From: DAOUKH01 sp965219875
GTDB lineage: Bacteria; Chloroflexota; Dehalococcoidia; SHYB01
Length of the DNA stretch: 64,000 bases
Direction: 5' to 3'
NCBI GenBank assembly: GCA_965219875.1
Contig: CBDCOW010000003.1
Coordinates: forward strand, 1,302,001-1,366,000
Positions 33,037-42,468 of the stretch are shown here, in pieces (within the stretch, counting starts at the first letter, position 1; every line of letters begins with the position of its first letter). The notes beneath the pieces were generated by a model. The model worked only from the letters and a program-made list of their open reading frames with translations. It did no database searches and was not told the origin of the DNA. The translations under genes and the position numbers were made by a program.

Positions 33037-34265
33037 GCGCTGTCGGCGAGCGCCTTCCGCGCGTCCGTGTTCTGGGTCGGGTCGGGGAGCTGGGCCGGCC
33101 CGCCCTCGCGTGACGGCAGGATGATGACGCCCTTGCCGGGCGTGGTGACTTCTTCGCGCTGGCTCTCGGCCCACGTTTCGACCTCGACGCAGTAGTGGGG
33201 GCCGTCCTTGAACTTGCGCGCGACCTTGCCGCCGAACCACTGGATGTCGCCGTGGTAGTTGAACTTGCGCATCTCGCATTCCATCTTCCACAGCCAGGCG
33301 TCGTCGCCCATCCAATCGGTGAGGTACTGGATGGTGTACTCGGCCCGCATCATGCCGTAGTCGTAGGACATCGGCGTGCCGACTTTCTTGGCCCAGTCCT
33401 CCTCCCAGTGCATGCGCTGCACGACCTCGGGGAAACCGTAGCGGCCGGGGACGTAGAAGCGGGGCATCCGCTTCCGGTTGAGGTAGTTCATGCGGCCGGG
33501 GTTGATGCCGAACCCGCCCCAGCCGATCGCGATGTGAAAGCCGATGATGTCGACCATGGTGAGGGGGCCCTTCACCATCGGCGTGAGCGGCTCCCCTTCC
33601 TCCACGTCTTCCCAGTAGCGGGGCTCGGCGCCGCGGCGGTACTGGTTCTCATAGACCTCATCGATCTTGGCCACGTCCTCTTCGGAGTACATCGCCGGCT
33701 CCGTGGCCTTGTACTTGCCCTTCTTGGCCGCCGTGCCGCGCTCGGCGTGGATCATGAGGAAGCGGTAGGCGCCGATGTCCTCGCCGCGGTCGTTCATGTA
33801 CGAGGTCTGGTGCTTCACCATCACCGACTTGTTGGCGAAGGCGCTCTCCTTCTCGATCACGTCCGAGATGAACGACTTCTTGTGTAGCCGGTCGCCGGGG
33901 AAGATGGGGCGGTACCACTCGAACTCGAAGCCGGACTGGTACATGCCGATGCCCCGCAGGGCGCCGCGGCTCTTTTCTTTGATTTCCGGAGGCAGCACGC
34001 CGGACTCGTCGAAGCCCATGGTGATGATGAACATCGGCGGGGCGATGACGCTGCGCCAGCGGCTCTCCGCGCCGTACTCGGAGTCGATGTAGAGCGGGTT
34101 GTCGTCGCCGCAGTTGTGGAGGTAGCGGCGGAAGTCGTTGGGGTCCGCCACGGGGTGCCAGGGATGCTCGGTATTGGGCTCGGGCTGGTTGATGAGCATC
34201 CGCATCTTCGCCACGTCTTCGGGCGTGATCTTGGCGGCGGTGTGCTTATCGGTTTTGGTGGTCAT
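33033..34265 (-). CDS. MaoC-like double hot-dog hydratase/dehydratase
   Basis: 410 aa made of two hot-dog domains. The N-terminal part (about 1-190) resembles the FAS1-type dehydratase domain found next to MaoC; the C-terminal part has a degenerate hydratase motif (YDYGMMRAEYTIQYLTDWMG). It is likely a hydratase for bulky enoyl-CoA, as in side-chain degradation of steroids (analogy). GAGGAGAAGCG precedes ATG 34265, behind a strong promoter with a CCTAGG/CTTAGG sequence in its spacer. A single-gene unit convergent with the CoA-transferase operon. Confidence 0.82.
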   Translation of the reverse strand: MTTKTDKHTAAKITPEDVAKMRMLINQPEPNTEHPWHPVADPNDFRRYLHNCGDDNPLYIDSEYGAESRWRSVIAPPMFIITMGFDESGVLPPEIKEKSRGALRGIGMYQSGFEFEWYRPIFPGDRLHKKSFISDVIEKESAFANKSVMVKHQTSYMNDRGEDIGAYRFLMIHAERGTAAKKGKYKATEPAMYSEEDVAKIDEVYENQYRRGAEPRYWEDVEEGEPLTPMVKGPLTMVDIIGFHIAIGWGGFGINPGRMNYLNRKRMPRFYVPGRYGFPEVVQRMHWEEDWAKKVGTPMSYDYGMMRAEYTIQYLTDWMGDDAWLWKMECEMRKFNYHGDIQWFGGKVARKFKDGPHYCVEVETWAESQREEVTTPGKGVIILPSREGGPAQLPDPTQNTDARKALADSA

Positions 34266-34389
34266 TCGCTTCTCCTCGCTTTGGGAGGTCGTGTGGAAAA
34301 GAGGGGCGCACGGGGGCTGCGGTTCACGGGTCCGGCATGGGGGAGACCGAGGCCGCCGCTTCAGTCAGCGCGCCAAAACGAGCGGGCGG

Positions 34390-34418
34390 AGTATACCTAA
34401 GGCACCTAGGCGCGTCAA
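34390..34418 (-). promoter_or_regulatory. promoter with operator-like spacer for the MaoC gene
   Basis: Minus strand TTGACG (34418-34413), 17-nt spacer, TATACT (34395-34390). The spacer carries CCTAGGTGCCTTAGG, an imperfect palindrome; read on the plus strand it contains CCTAAGGCACCTA, which recurs with one change at 43826. Confidence 0.65.
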
Positions 34419-34446
34419 CGCGCACCGCGGCGGCCTTCGTCTTGCC

Positions 34447-35160
34447 CTATTCGGTCGCCGCCGGCTCCTCTTCGTCCTTGTCCGCCGCATCCATCCGGTG
34501 GAGGAACTTATAGAGCAGCGCGCCGAAAGCGGCGCCCAAGATCGGCCCCGCCCAGTAGACCCAGTGGTGCAGGAAGACACCCGAGGCGGCCGCGGGGCCG
34601 AAGGAACGCGCGGGGTTCATCGACGCGCCGCTGATGGGGCCGGCGTAGATCGCTTCGAGGGCTACCGTTGCCCCGATGGCGATGGCGGCGTTGCTCCTGA
34701 CGATGCGCGTGTCCGTGGCCACGGCCATGATCACGAACATGAGGATGAAGGTGAGGAAGAACTCCAGGCCGAACGCCTGCCCCGCCGAGTTCCGGGGCAG
34801 CGTGGCCCCCACGTTGGCGGCGTCGCTGAACATCCACAGGACGATCCCGCTCGCCAGCGCGGCGCCGCTAAGCTGGGCCCCCCAGTAGGGAATGATGTCC
34901 CGCACCGGAAAGTGCCGAGTAAGGGCGAAGGCGAGGGTCACCGCCGGATTGATGTGCGCGCCCGAGATGTGCCCCGTGGCGACGATCACGACCATGACGA
35001 CCAGCCCGAAGACGATGCCGATGCCGAGCGTGCCGATGGGGTCGCCCGTCTCGGCGTTGATGACGATGGCCCCCGCGCCCACGAAGACGAGGATGAACGT
35101 GCCTACGAACTCGGTGAGGTAACGGGTGAGGTCTCTTCTCGGCTCGAATCGTTCGGTCAC
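34447..35160 (-). CDS. aquaporin/MIP family channel
   Basis: 237 aa, six transmembrane helices with both selectivity motifs: GHISGAHINPAVT and GASMNPARSFGP. The second-half residues after NPA favour a water channel rather than a glycerol facilitator (inference). It has a charged cytoplasmic tail ending DKDEEEPAATE. It starts at GTG 35160 with a weak ribosome site. It lies between the MaoC gene and the amidohydrolase and may belong to neither operon. Confidence 0.93.
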   Translation of the reverse strand: MTERFEPRRDLTRYLTEFVGTFILVFVGAGAIVINAETGDPIGTLGIGIVFGLVVMVVIVATGHISGAHINPAVTLAFALTRHFPVRDIIPYWGAQLSGAALASGIVLWMFSDAANVGATLPRNSAGQAFGLEFFLTFILMFVIMAVATDTRIVRSNAAIAIGATVALEAIYAGPISGASMNPARSFGPAAASGVFLHHWVYWAGPILGAAFGALLYKFLHRMDAADKDEEEPAATE

Positions 35161-35251
35161 GTGTCACGCTCTCATGCAGGATGGCGGCCTACCGGGGCCG
35201 GACGGACTAGGCCAAGGACAGCCTGGGGGTGGGTGTGCGGGGTCGGATGGT

Positions 35252-36352
35252 CTAGAGCGCGAGCCCGTACTCGCGGATGGCGTTGCCTTTCAGGAGGGCG
35301 TGCTTGTCGTCTTCGGGCACGTCGTGGAACATGCGGCCGATCGCTTCTTGGGATCCGGGCCAGAGGGTGTCGCTGTGGGGGTAATCGGAGCTCCACATGG
35401 CGTTTTCCACGCCGATGGCGCGGCGCAGCTCTACGCCCACGCGGTCTTGGATAAAGGTACCGAAGCAGTTGCGCCGCCAGAGCTCGGAGGGCGGCATGGT
35501 GATGGGCGGGCGCGTCCAGAACCGGTGCTGCGCGAACACCTGGTCGGCCCGCTCCAGCATGTAGGGGACCCAGCCCACGTTGCCCTCGACGTGCCCCACG
35601 CGGACGCGGGGTACGCGCTCGTAGAGGCCAGAGAAGAGCAACTCGGCCGCGAGCTCGAATTGGGTCAACGCGCCCATGGTGAGCCAGGCGGCGCTCTTCT
35701 TGCGGCCCTCGTAGGGAAGCTCCTCGCCGCCGACGGTGACGCCCTCCCTGGCGTGGAAGTGCAGGGGGAAGCTCATCTCCTGGGCGGCCTCCCAGATCGG
35801 GTCCCAATAGGGCTCGCCGTAGGCGTGGATGTTCTGGGTGGTGGGCAAGACCGCGCCGACGAGGCCGATCTCCTTGATGCGTTGGAGCTCGGCGACGGCG
35901 CCCTCGATCTCGAAGATGGGCAGGAAGCCGATGCCGAAGAGCCGCCCCGGCGCCTGGGCGCAGAAATCCGCAAGCCATTCGTTGTAGGCGCGGTAGAGGG
36001 CGAAACGGAAGGGGATGTCGTCGGACTGGCCGGGCGGACCGCCGCCGTAGAGGACCTCCGCGATGACGCCGTCGATGTCCTGGTCTTTGACGCGCTCGAC
36101 GGGGTCCCAGCCCCCAGGGCGGGCGTCCGCGTTCTTCATGCGCTCGCTGTACTCTTCGGGCTTGCGCCCCGCCATCGCGGCGAGGCCCTGGATGGGCGAG
36201 CGTCGGCCCTCGAAGATCATGTAGTCGGCGTCTTCGGCCTCGTCGAGCTTGGGTGCGCGGTTTTGGTAGTGTGCGGGCAGGTACCGCGCCCAATCGCCGA
36301 TCGGGACGTTGACGTGCGAGTCCGCCGACAGCGCTCCGCCGTTCGTGGTCAT
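35252..36352 (-). CDS. amidohydrolase-2 family metal-dependent hydrolase/decarboxylase
   Basis: 366 aa. TIM-barrel metalloenzyme of the ACMSD/PF04909 group. The metal-ligand start is SADSHVNVP, the mid-barrel His is in FPLHFHAREG, and SSDYPHSDTLWPGSQ provides the late Asp. Relatives hydrolyse or decarboxylate ring-cleavage products. It is last gene of the six-gene operon starting at 42419, 9 bp after the thiolase, so it probably acts on the same substrate. A C-terminal fragment of a paralogue survives at 21912. Confidence 0.92.
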   Translation of the reverse strand: MTTNGGALSADSHVNVPIGDWARYLPAHYQNRAPKLDEAEDADYMIFEGRRSPIQGLAAMAGRKPEEYSERMKNADARPGGWDPVERVKDQDIDGVIAEVLYGGGPPGQSDDIPFRFALYRAYNEWLADFCAQAPGRLFGIGFLPIFEIEGAVAELQRIKEIGLVGAVLPTTQNIHAYGEPYWDPIWEAAQEMSFPLHFHAREGVTVGGEELPYEGRKKSAAWLTMGALTQFELAAELLFSGLYERVPRVRVGHVEGNVGWVPYMLERADQVFAQHRFWTRPPITMPPSELWRRNCFGTFIQDRVGVELRRAIGVENAMWSSDYPHSDTLWPGSQEAIGRMFHDVPEDDKHALLKGNAIREYGLAL

Positions 36353-36361
36353 CTTCCCCTC

Positions 36362-37552
36362 CTAGCCCGTGGCGGTGTCGGCCCGGCCGAGCACGGTGAC
36401 CGCGCCCGTAAACGATCCCGGGTAGCCGCCGAGGTTGTGGGTCAGCCCAATCTCGGCGTCCCGCACCTGGCGGGGCCCGGCCTTGGCCTGCAATTGCTTG
36501 TAGATCTCGTACATCATGCGCACGCCGCTGGCCCCGATGGGATGGCCGAAGCACTTCAGCCCGCCGTCCGTGTTGACGGGGAGATCTCCTTCGAGGGTGA
36601 AGGCCCCGGCTTGGACGTCGCGGGCGGCCTGGCCGCGCGGGGAGAATCCCAGGTCCTCGTAGAGGATCAGCTCCGTGATGGTGAAACAGTCGTGGACCTC
36701 GGCGACGCTGATTTCCTTACGGGGGTCGCTGATGCCCGCCTGATCGTACGCTTCCCTCGCGGCGTGGACATTTTCAGGGAAATAGGTGAACTCGGCGTCG
36801 CGGCGCAGCGTGCCTTGGTCCGCGCCCACCGCGAGGCCGAGCCCTTTGACGAGCACGTAGTCGTTGCGGATCGTCCGCGCGATCTCGGGACGGGTGATGA
36901 TCGCCACCGCGGCGCCGTCGCTGACGCCGCAACAGTCGAAGAGTCCCAGGGGCCAGGCGATCATCGGAGCGCGCAGGGCCTGTTCGAGCGAAATCTCGCG
37001 CTGGAAGTGGGCCTTGGGGTTCAGGCTGCCGTTGTGGTGATTCTTCACCGCGATCTTGGCGAGGACCTCTCTCCCCTCGTCAAACGATAGGCCGTAGCGG
37101 TCGAAGTAGGCGGTCGCGGCCAGGGCGAACTGCGCCGGCGGCGGCGCGGGCGACTCGACGTTGGTGTTGGGCAGGATCAGGGGCGAGGCCAGCCCGGTGA
37201 AGCCAGTGTCCTTGAGCTTCTCGACACCGGCGACCATGACCATTTCATAGGCGCCCGAGGCGACCGCGAAGCAGGCGTTTCGGAAGGCGTCCGTTCCCGT
37301 GGCGCAGAAGTTCTCTACGCGGGTTATGGGGATGTAGTCGAGCTTGAGGGCCTTGGCGAGGGGTTGGCCACTCCAGCCCGAGAGCATGGTGCCGAGCCAC
37401 GCCGCGTCGATGTCCTTGGCCTCGACTCCGGCGTCCTCGAAAGCCTCCTGCGCCGCCTCGACGAGGAGGTCTTCGGGGCCTTCGCCCCAACGTTCACCGA
37501 ACTTGGTGCAGCCCATCCCGACGATGGCGACCTTGTCCGCGATTCCGCCCAT
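36362..37552 (-). CDS. thiolase (SCP2/acetyl-CoA acetyltransferase type)
   Basis: 396 aa with the complete thiolase active site: Cys83 in FCATGTDAF, His in VAEVHDCFTITEL, CFGHPIGASG and THNLGGYPGSF. It cleaves or condenses beta-ketoacyl-CoA. ATG 37552 is chosen for GAGAGG 7 nt upstream. It lies 55 bp after an HMGCS-like/DUF35 fusion; in archaea thiolase, HMG-CoA synthase and DUF35 form one complex that channels acetoacetyl-CoA, so a physical complex is plausible here. Confidence 0.93.
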   Translation of the reverse strand: MGGIADKVAIVGMGCTKFGERWGEGPEDLLVEAAQEAFEDAGVEAKDIDAAWLGTMLSGWSGQPLAKALKLDYIPITRVENFCATGTDAFRNACFAVASGAYEMVMVAGVEKLKDTGFTGLASPLILPNTNVESPAPPPAQFALAATAYFDRYGLSFDEGREVLAKIAVKNHHNGSLNPKAHFQREISLEQALRAPMIAWPLGLFDCCGVSDGAAVAIITRPEIARTIRNDYVLVKGLGLAVGADQGTLRRDAEFTYFPENVHAAREAYDQAGISDPRKEISVAEVHDCFTITELILYEDLGFSPRGQAARDVQAGAFTLEGDLPVNTDGGLKCFGHPIGASGVRMMYEIYKQLQAKAGPRQVRDAEIGLTHNLGGYPGSFTGAVTVLGRADTATG

Positions 37553-37607
37553 TGCGCGCCTCTCTTTCCTACACCCTTGCCAGCCTACACCGTCTCGGCC
37601 CGCGCCC

Positions 37608-39044
37608 TTACCCGCCGGCGCCGGCCGCCGCCGCCTCATCCGAGGGGACGCGCACCGGCATCGACTTCCAGTAGTAGTTGTGAATCCCGTCGATGACATC
37701 GAGCTTTCGGAAGCTCATCTCGATGGGAAGGCCCACGCGCACGTCTTCGATCTTCCGGTCGGTCATCATGCAGAGCGCGCGTCCCCCGCCGTTGAAGTCG
37801 ACAACGGTAAGCACGAGGGGCGTGTCCTGCGTCCCCGACACGTGGTCCATGGAGAACGTCTTGATCACGCCGCCCTTGTCGGCCAGCCGCACCATCTCCC
37901 GCTGATCGATCGCGCGGCAGAAGGCGCAGACTTTCTGGGGCGGGTACTGGACCTCGCCGCAGGCGGTGCACTTGCCGCCATGGAAGCGAATGTTGGCCTC
38001 CCGGTCGCGCCACGCCGCTTGCAACGAAATGGGCTGTGGGTCGGGGCGTCGGGGCGGCTCCTGGGCGACTTGTCCCCGCCAGCGGAGATAGTCTTCGTAC
38101 GCGGGAACGGAGAGTTTGCCGGCGACGAGCTGCGCCACGCTCATCGCGGGCTTTGGCCCGTCCGCGTCCGTCACCAGCAGCGAGTAGGCGTCGGCGCCGT
38201 CCCCGTACCCCGCAAGCATGATGCGGTCGCGCGGCTTGGCCGTCTCCAGCGCCGCCGCGAGGAGCATCAAGGGGAAGGCGGTGCCGGTGTTGCCCACCGC
38301 GCCGTAGCCGGGCTGCTGGACCTGCGCCGCCTCCGCGCCGATGCGCCGTCCGATCTCGGCGTGGCGTCTGGGATCCGGGCTGTAGTAGGCGAGCTTGGCG
38401 AAGTCCTTGGGCCCCTTGCCGAGCTTGGCGGCGAGGCCGGAGATCGCCTCGACCATGGTGGGGACGTATCCCGCTTCCATGATGAATCGGTCCTCGCCCG
38501 ACCGCACGAACACGTCGCCCTCGGAGCGCCATACGTCGACCATGTGGTCGGAGATGAAGAACGAGTCTTCGATCTCCGCGAGCACGTCGCCGGCGCCGAC
38601 GAGGAGGGCCACCGCGCCGTCGCCGAGATAGGGTTCGAGCGGACTGCGGGGATAGGCCATGCGGGTGTCGGCCGCGACGACGAGCACGTTCTTGGCCCGC
38701 CCCGAGGCGACGGCGTCGGCGGCCATCTGGAGCGCGGACGTGCCGCCGCGCAGCGCGCCGGCGACGTCGTGCGAGAAGAGGTCGCGCCGCAGGTCGAGCG
38801 CCGCCGCGACGGTCGAGGCGCTCTGTTTCTCCCAATACGGGGCCGTGGTGGAGGCGAAGATGACGCCGTCGATAGTGGAGCGGTCGACGTGGGCGAGGCA
38901 GTTCTCGCCGGCGGCCACCGCCATGGTGACGCTGTCCTCGTCGAAGTTGGCGACGGCGCGCTCGCCGGGGATGTTCCACCCGACAGTCTCGGTCGTCAGC
39001 CTGTGCCGGGGGATGTAGGCCCCGAACGCCTTGATCCCTACCAT
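37608..39044 (-). CDS. HMG-CoA-synthase-like domain fused to DUF35, nucleophilic Cys missing
   Basis: 478 aa. Residues 1 to about 310 are a ketoacyl/HMG-CoA synthase fold (GIKAFGAYIPRHRL, EDSVTMAVAAGENCL, GDGAVALLVG, GAVGNTGTAFPLMLLAAALE). The segment that holds the nucleophile in archaeal HMG-CoA synthase reads DVAGALRGGTSAL, with Leu98 where the Cys should be. From about 350 a DUF35 zinc ribbon (CTACG ... CAFC) and OB-fold follow in the same chain. It may be a scaffold, or use a Cys-independent reaction such as aldol chemistry, together with the thiolase gene 55 bp downstream. Substrate unknown. Confidence 0.88.
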   Translation of the reverse strand: MVGIKAFGAYIPRHRLTTETVGWNIPGERAVANFDEDSVTMAVAAGENCLAHVDRSTIDGVIFASTTAPYWEKQSASTVAAALDLRRDLFSHDVAGALRGGTSALQMAADAVASGRAKNVLVVAADTRMAYPRSPLEPYLGDGAVALLVGAGDVLAEIEDSFFISDHMVDVWRSEGDVFVRSGEDRFIMEAGYVPTMVEAISGLAAKLGKGPKDFAKLAYYSPDPRRHAEIGRRIGAEAAQVQQPGYGAVGNTGTAFPLMLLAAALETAKPRDRIMLAGYGDGADAYSLLVTDADGPKPAMSVAQLVAGKLSVPAYEDYLRWRGQVAQEPPRRPDPQPISLQAAWRDREANIRFHGGKCTACGEVQYPPQKVCAFCRAIDQREMVRLADKGGVIKTFSMDHVSGTQDTPLVLTVVDFNGGGRALCMMTDRKIEDVRVGLPIEMSFRKLDVIDGIHNYYWKSMPVRVPSDEAAAAGAGG

Positions 39045-39069
39045 CCTCGTCCCACCTCGACGGCGCGCC

Positions 39070-40386
39070 TCACCGCAGCTCCGGCGCGTAGTCCATGGTC
39101 ATTCTACCCGTAGCCGCGAGTTCGTCCATCTTGGCCTCCGGCGTACCGAGCAGTTCCCGGTAGACGAAGTCGTTGTGCTCGCCGAGGCGGCAGGGCGGGA
39201 TCCTGATCGCGTTGGGGGTGTGGTGCATCTTGAAGCTGATTCCGGGGTAGAGGTGCGTTCCGCATTCGGCGTGCGTGACGCGGTCGAAGAAGCCCCGCGA
39301 GGCGAGTTGGGGATCGCTGAAGGCTTCGCCCTCGTCGATCACCGCGCCCGCGGGCACGCCGGCCTTCTGCAGCATTAGCATGACCGAGTAGTGGTCGTGC
39401 GCGGCGGTCCATGACGCGATCCGCTCGTCGAGCTCGTCGTGATGGACGAGGCGGCCCTCGTTCGTGGCGAAACGTTCGTCCTTGGCCCAGGGTGCCGACG
39501 GGCCGGCGACCTCGCGGAAGGCGGCCCACTGCTCGTCGGTGGAAATGGCGATGGTAACCCAGCGATCATCGCCCAGGCAGGGGTAGACGCCGTGGGGCGC
39601 GTAGGAGGGGTGGCGGTTGCCGGTGGGCTCGACGTTGCGCCGGTTCATGGAGTACTCCATGAACGCCTCGCCGAGATAGGTGGCGAAGTTCTCAGTCTGG
39701 GAGAGCTCGACCAACTGGCCTTGGCCGCTACGCGCCCGGTGGCGCAGGGCCATGACGGCCGCGAGAGCGCCGCCCACTCCAGACGGCCCGTCGGCGATGG
39801 GAAGGATGCCGCGCATGGTCACGTCCGTGTCGGGGTAGCCGCGTATGTAGAGGTGACCGGCGACGGCTTCGATGTGCGAGCCGAAGGCGCGGAAGTTCTC
39901 GTACTCGCCGCCGAGGCCGAAGGCGGGGAGCCGCAGCATGATGACGTCGGGACGCCTGGCGCGGACGTACTCCCACGTGATCCCAAGCTTGTCCAGGGTC
40001 GCGGGTACGTTGTTCTCGACGATGATGTCGGAGACGGCGAGCAGATCGTCGAACGTGCGCCGCCCTTCTTCGGAGCGGAGGTCCACGGTCATGCTCAGCT
40101 TGTTGCGGGCGTGGTTCTGGAACATGGTGTAGCGGTTCCACGGGCGGGGTCCGGGCGTGTTGCCCGCGTAGCCGTACCCCGAGCCTTTGACCAAGTCGAC
40201 GTAGCCCTGGGTGGGGCGCGCCGCCGTGCCCCTCGTGTAGGGAACGAAGACCTCCGGCGTATCGAGCCGGATCACCTCGGCGCCCCAATCGGCGAGCAGC
40301 ATGGTGGCGTAGGGGCCGGCCACGACCATGGTGAGGTCGAGGACGCGCACGCCCCTAAGGGGCATTTGATGCGTCGGCGCGCGCAT
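39070..40386 (-). CDS. family III CoA-transferase, Asp-bearing subunit
   Basis: 438 aa. GVRVLDLTMVVAGPYATMLLADWGAEVIRLD at the N-terminus, the catalytic-position Asp in LPIADGPSGVGGALAAVMAL, and CRLGEHNDFVYRELLG near the end. The insert between residues 40 and 90 (TRGTAARPTQGYVDLVKG...) is longer than in CaiB. It follows the Asp-lacking paralogue by 3 bp, the same Asp+/Asp- pairing as at 30512/31792. Middle of the six-gene operon; it would load CoA onto the operon's substrate. Confidence 0.93.
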   Translation of the reverse strand: MRAPTHQMPLRGVRVLDLTMVVAGPYATMLLADWGAEVIRLDTPEVFVPYTRGTAARPTQGYVDLVKGSGYGYAGNTPGPRPWNRYTMFQNHARNKLSMTVDLRSEEGRRTFDDLLAVSDIIVENNVPATLDKLGITWEYVRARRPDVIMLRLPAFGLGGEYENFRAFGSHIEAVAGHLYIRGYPDTDVTMRGILPIADGPSGVGGALAAVMALRHRARSGQGQLVELSQTENFATYLGEAFMEYSMNRRNVEPTGNRHPSYAPHGVYPCLGDDRWVTIAISTDEQWAAFREVAGPSAPWAKDERFATNEGRLVHHDELDERIASWTAAHDHYSVMLMLQKAGVPAGAVIDEGEAFSDPQLASRGFFDRVTHAECGTHLYPGISFKMHHTPNAIRIPPCRLGEHNDFVYRELLGTPEAKMDELAATGRMTMDYAPELR

Positions 40387-40389
40387 GGC

Positions 40390-41625
40390 CTAGACGACTC
40401 CCGCCGCGGCGAGCGCGCCGAGCTCGGCTTCCGTGCGGCCAAGCTCGCCGCAGAAGACCTCGGTGTTGTGCTCGCCAAGAAGGGGAGCGGGCCGGCCTTC
40501 CCTGGCCGGGGTCGCGTCCATTCTGAAGGGGGCGCCGGGGTATTCGAGCTCGCCGGCGGCGGGATGGCTGATCGTTTCCCAGAACCCGCGCTCTCGATAG
40601 TAGGGGTGCTCGAAGAACCGGCCCGGTGAGAAGATCGGCGCCGTGGCGAGTCCGGCGGCCTGCGACTCCCGCCATGCCTCGTCCATGGAGCGCTCTAGCA
40701 GCCAGGGGAGCAGGATTTCATTGTTGAAGTGGTGGATGGACTCGGCGGAGCCGCCGTGCTCGTACTGCGCGTAGAGGGGGTCGTCGAGCAGGTCGGCGCG
40801 CCCGACGAGCTCGGCGGCGCGGGGGAATCGCGTCACCCCCGACCAGAAGCAGATGGCGCCGTCGGCGCAGGGAAAGATGCCGAAGGCGAGGTCCTCGGCG
40901 TCGGCGCGACGCTTCACGAGGGCGCCGGTGTACTGGTGGTTGAGCATGAAGATGCTGCGCCGGTCTTGACTGGCCGCCTGGGTCTCGAAGATGGAGATGT
41001 CCACGTAGTCGCCGTCGCCGGTGAACTCCTTGCGGAACAGGGCGGTGCAGGCGGCGAAGGCCGCCATTTGCCCCGTTTGGTAGAGGCCGATGGAGCCGCC
41101 GAGCTTGACGGGGGGCCGGTCGGGCGTGCCGGTCGATTGAAGCTGGCCGCCCATGCCGTACTCGATGAGCTCGTTGGCGAGGAAGTCGCGGTACGGCCCC
41201 GTCTGCCCGAAGTTGGAGATGGAGAGCATGACGACGCCGGGGTTGCGTTCCGCGAGGGAGTCGTAGTCGAGTCCCAACTTCTCCATGACGCCCGGCTTGA
41301 AGTTCTCCACGACGATGTCGGCGCGTTCGGCGAGATCGAGGGCGAGGCCCTTCCCTTCGGGATTCGAGAGATCGAGGGTGACGCCGCGCTTGCCGGTGTT
41401 GAGGTAGAGGAAGAGGCCGCTCCGCTCGGGGTGCGGCTCGTCGCTGGCAAACGGGCCCATCCGGCGGGCGCCGTCCCCCGTCCCGGGGCGCTCGACCTTG
41501 ATCACGTCGGCGCCGTAGGAGGCGAGCAGCTTGGCGCAGAAGGGGCCGGCGACGTAGTGCGTCAGGTCAAGGACGCGTACGCCGTCGAGGGCCGAGGCCG
41601 GCGCGGGCGGAGGGGAAGGGGCCAC
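40390..41625 (-). CDS. family III CoA-transferase, subunit lacking the catalytic Asp
   Basis: 411 aa from GTG 41625, whose G is the last base of the upstream hydratase stop (TAGTG overlap). It has the family start GVRVLDLTHYVAGPFCAKLLASYGADVIKVE and LLGEHNTEVFCGELG near the end. In the helix before TALFRK the Asp position is occupied by Leu (SIGLYQTGQMAAFAACTAL). It is probably the non-catalytic partner of the 39070 protein. Confidence 0.92.
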   Translation of the reverse strand: MAPSPPPAPASALDGVRVLDLTHYVAGPFCAKLLASYGADVIKVERPGTGDGARRMGPFASDEPHPERSGLFLYLNTGKRGVTLDLSNPEGKGLALDLAERADIVVENFKPGVMEKLGLDYDSLAERNPGVVMLSISNFGQTGPYRDFLANELIEYGMGGQLQSTGTPDRPPVKLGGSIGLYQTGQMAAFAACTALFRKEFTGDGDYVDISIFETQAASQDRRSIFMLNHQYTGALVKRRADAEDLAFGIFPCADGAICFWSGVTRFPRAAELVGRADLLDDPLYAQYEHGGSAESIHHFNNEILLPWLLERSMDEAWRESQAAGLATAPIFSPGRFFEHPYYRERGFWETISHPAAGELEYPGAPFRMDATPAREGRPAPLLGEHNTEVFCGELGRTEAELGALAAAGVV

Positions 41626-42419
41626 TACCTCAGCCGCCACTTGCGGCGTTCGGGGTTGGCCAACTTCTCCTGCAGCTGGCGCTCGGCCTCGGGCGTGTTG
41701 CCCACACGGGGGAACATTGCCCCCCACTCCAAGGCCTGCTCGCGGCCCACGTCGAGGCTGCGCCAGATCGCCTGCACGCTTCCCTGAACGGCAATGGGCG
41801 GGTGCGACGCGATGATCTCGGCGAGGCGCTCCGCCGCGGGCATGAGCTCGTCCTGGGGCAGCACCTCGCTGACCAGGCCGATCTCGTAGGCGCGCTTGGC
41901 GCTCAGACGCTCGTCGGCGCCGGTGAGGGCGATGCGGAGGACCTCGCCGATGGGGACCCGGCGGGCGAGGCCGATGGGTTCGAGCGCGGCGACGAGTCCG
42001 AAGGAGACGTGGGTGTCGAAGAAGGTGGCGTTCTCCGAGCAGATCACGATGTCACTGTCGTAGATGAAGTAGAAGCCGCCCGCGTTACAGATGCCGTTGA
42101 CCGCGGTGATGACCGGCTTCCAGATGCCGTTCTGCTTCGAGGTGAGCCGGGCGCCGCTGTCCTCGTAGTGCCAGGGATCGATGTCGCGACGGCTGTTGGG
42201 GTCCTCACCCTCGCGGATATCGACGCCGCTGCAGAAGGCCCTGTCGCCCGCGCCGGTCAGGATGATCACGCGGACGTCATCGTCCTGCTTGACGTCGGCC
42301 CAGACTTCCTTGAGCTCGCGCTGCATCGTCCGGTCGAAGGCATTGAGCGCGTCGGGCCGGTTGAAACGGAGCAGGGCGCGTCCGTCCGCCTTTTCGTAGA
42401 CGAGGGTCTCGAGTTGCAA
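41625..42419 (-). CDS. enoyl-CoA hydratase/isomerase family protein
   Basis: 264 aa, crotonase fold. The oxyanion loops are RAFCSGVDIREGED and VNGICNAGGFYFIYDSDIV. It is first gene of the minus-strand operon hydratase, CoA-transferase, CoA-transferase, HMGCS/DUF35, thiolase, amidohydrolase. The in-frame TTG at 42497 lies in the -35 box, so translation must start later. TTG 42419 gives MQLETLVYEKADGRALLRFNRP, has GGAGG 10 nt upstream and fits the family start. Hydratase, isomerase or ring hydrolase activity cannot be separated by eye. Confidence 0.88.
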   Translation of the reverse strand: MQLETLVYEKADGRALLRFNRPDALNAFDRTMQRELKEVWADVKQDDDVRVIILTGAGDRAFCSGVDIREGEDPNSRRDIDPWHYEDSGARLTSKQNGIWKPVITAVNGICNAGGFYFIYDSDIVICSENATFFDTHVSFGLVAALEPIGLARRVPIGEVLRIALTGADERLSAKRAYEIGLVSEVLPQDELMPAAERLAEIIASHPPIAVQGSVQAIWRSLDVGREQALEWGAMFPRVGNTPEAERQLQEKLANPERRKWRLR

Positions 42420-42468
42420 GCGCTTGGACGCCTCCGGGAGCGGTAGGGGGAAAGAGATGGCGAGCCGG

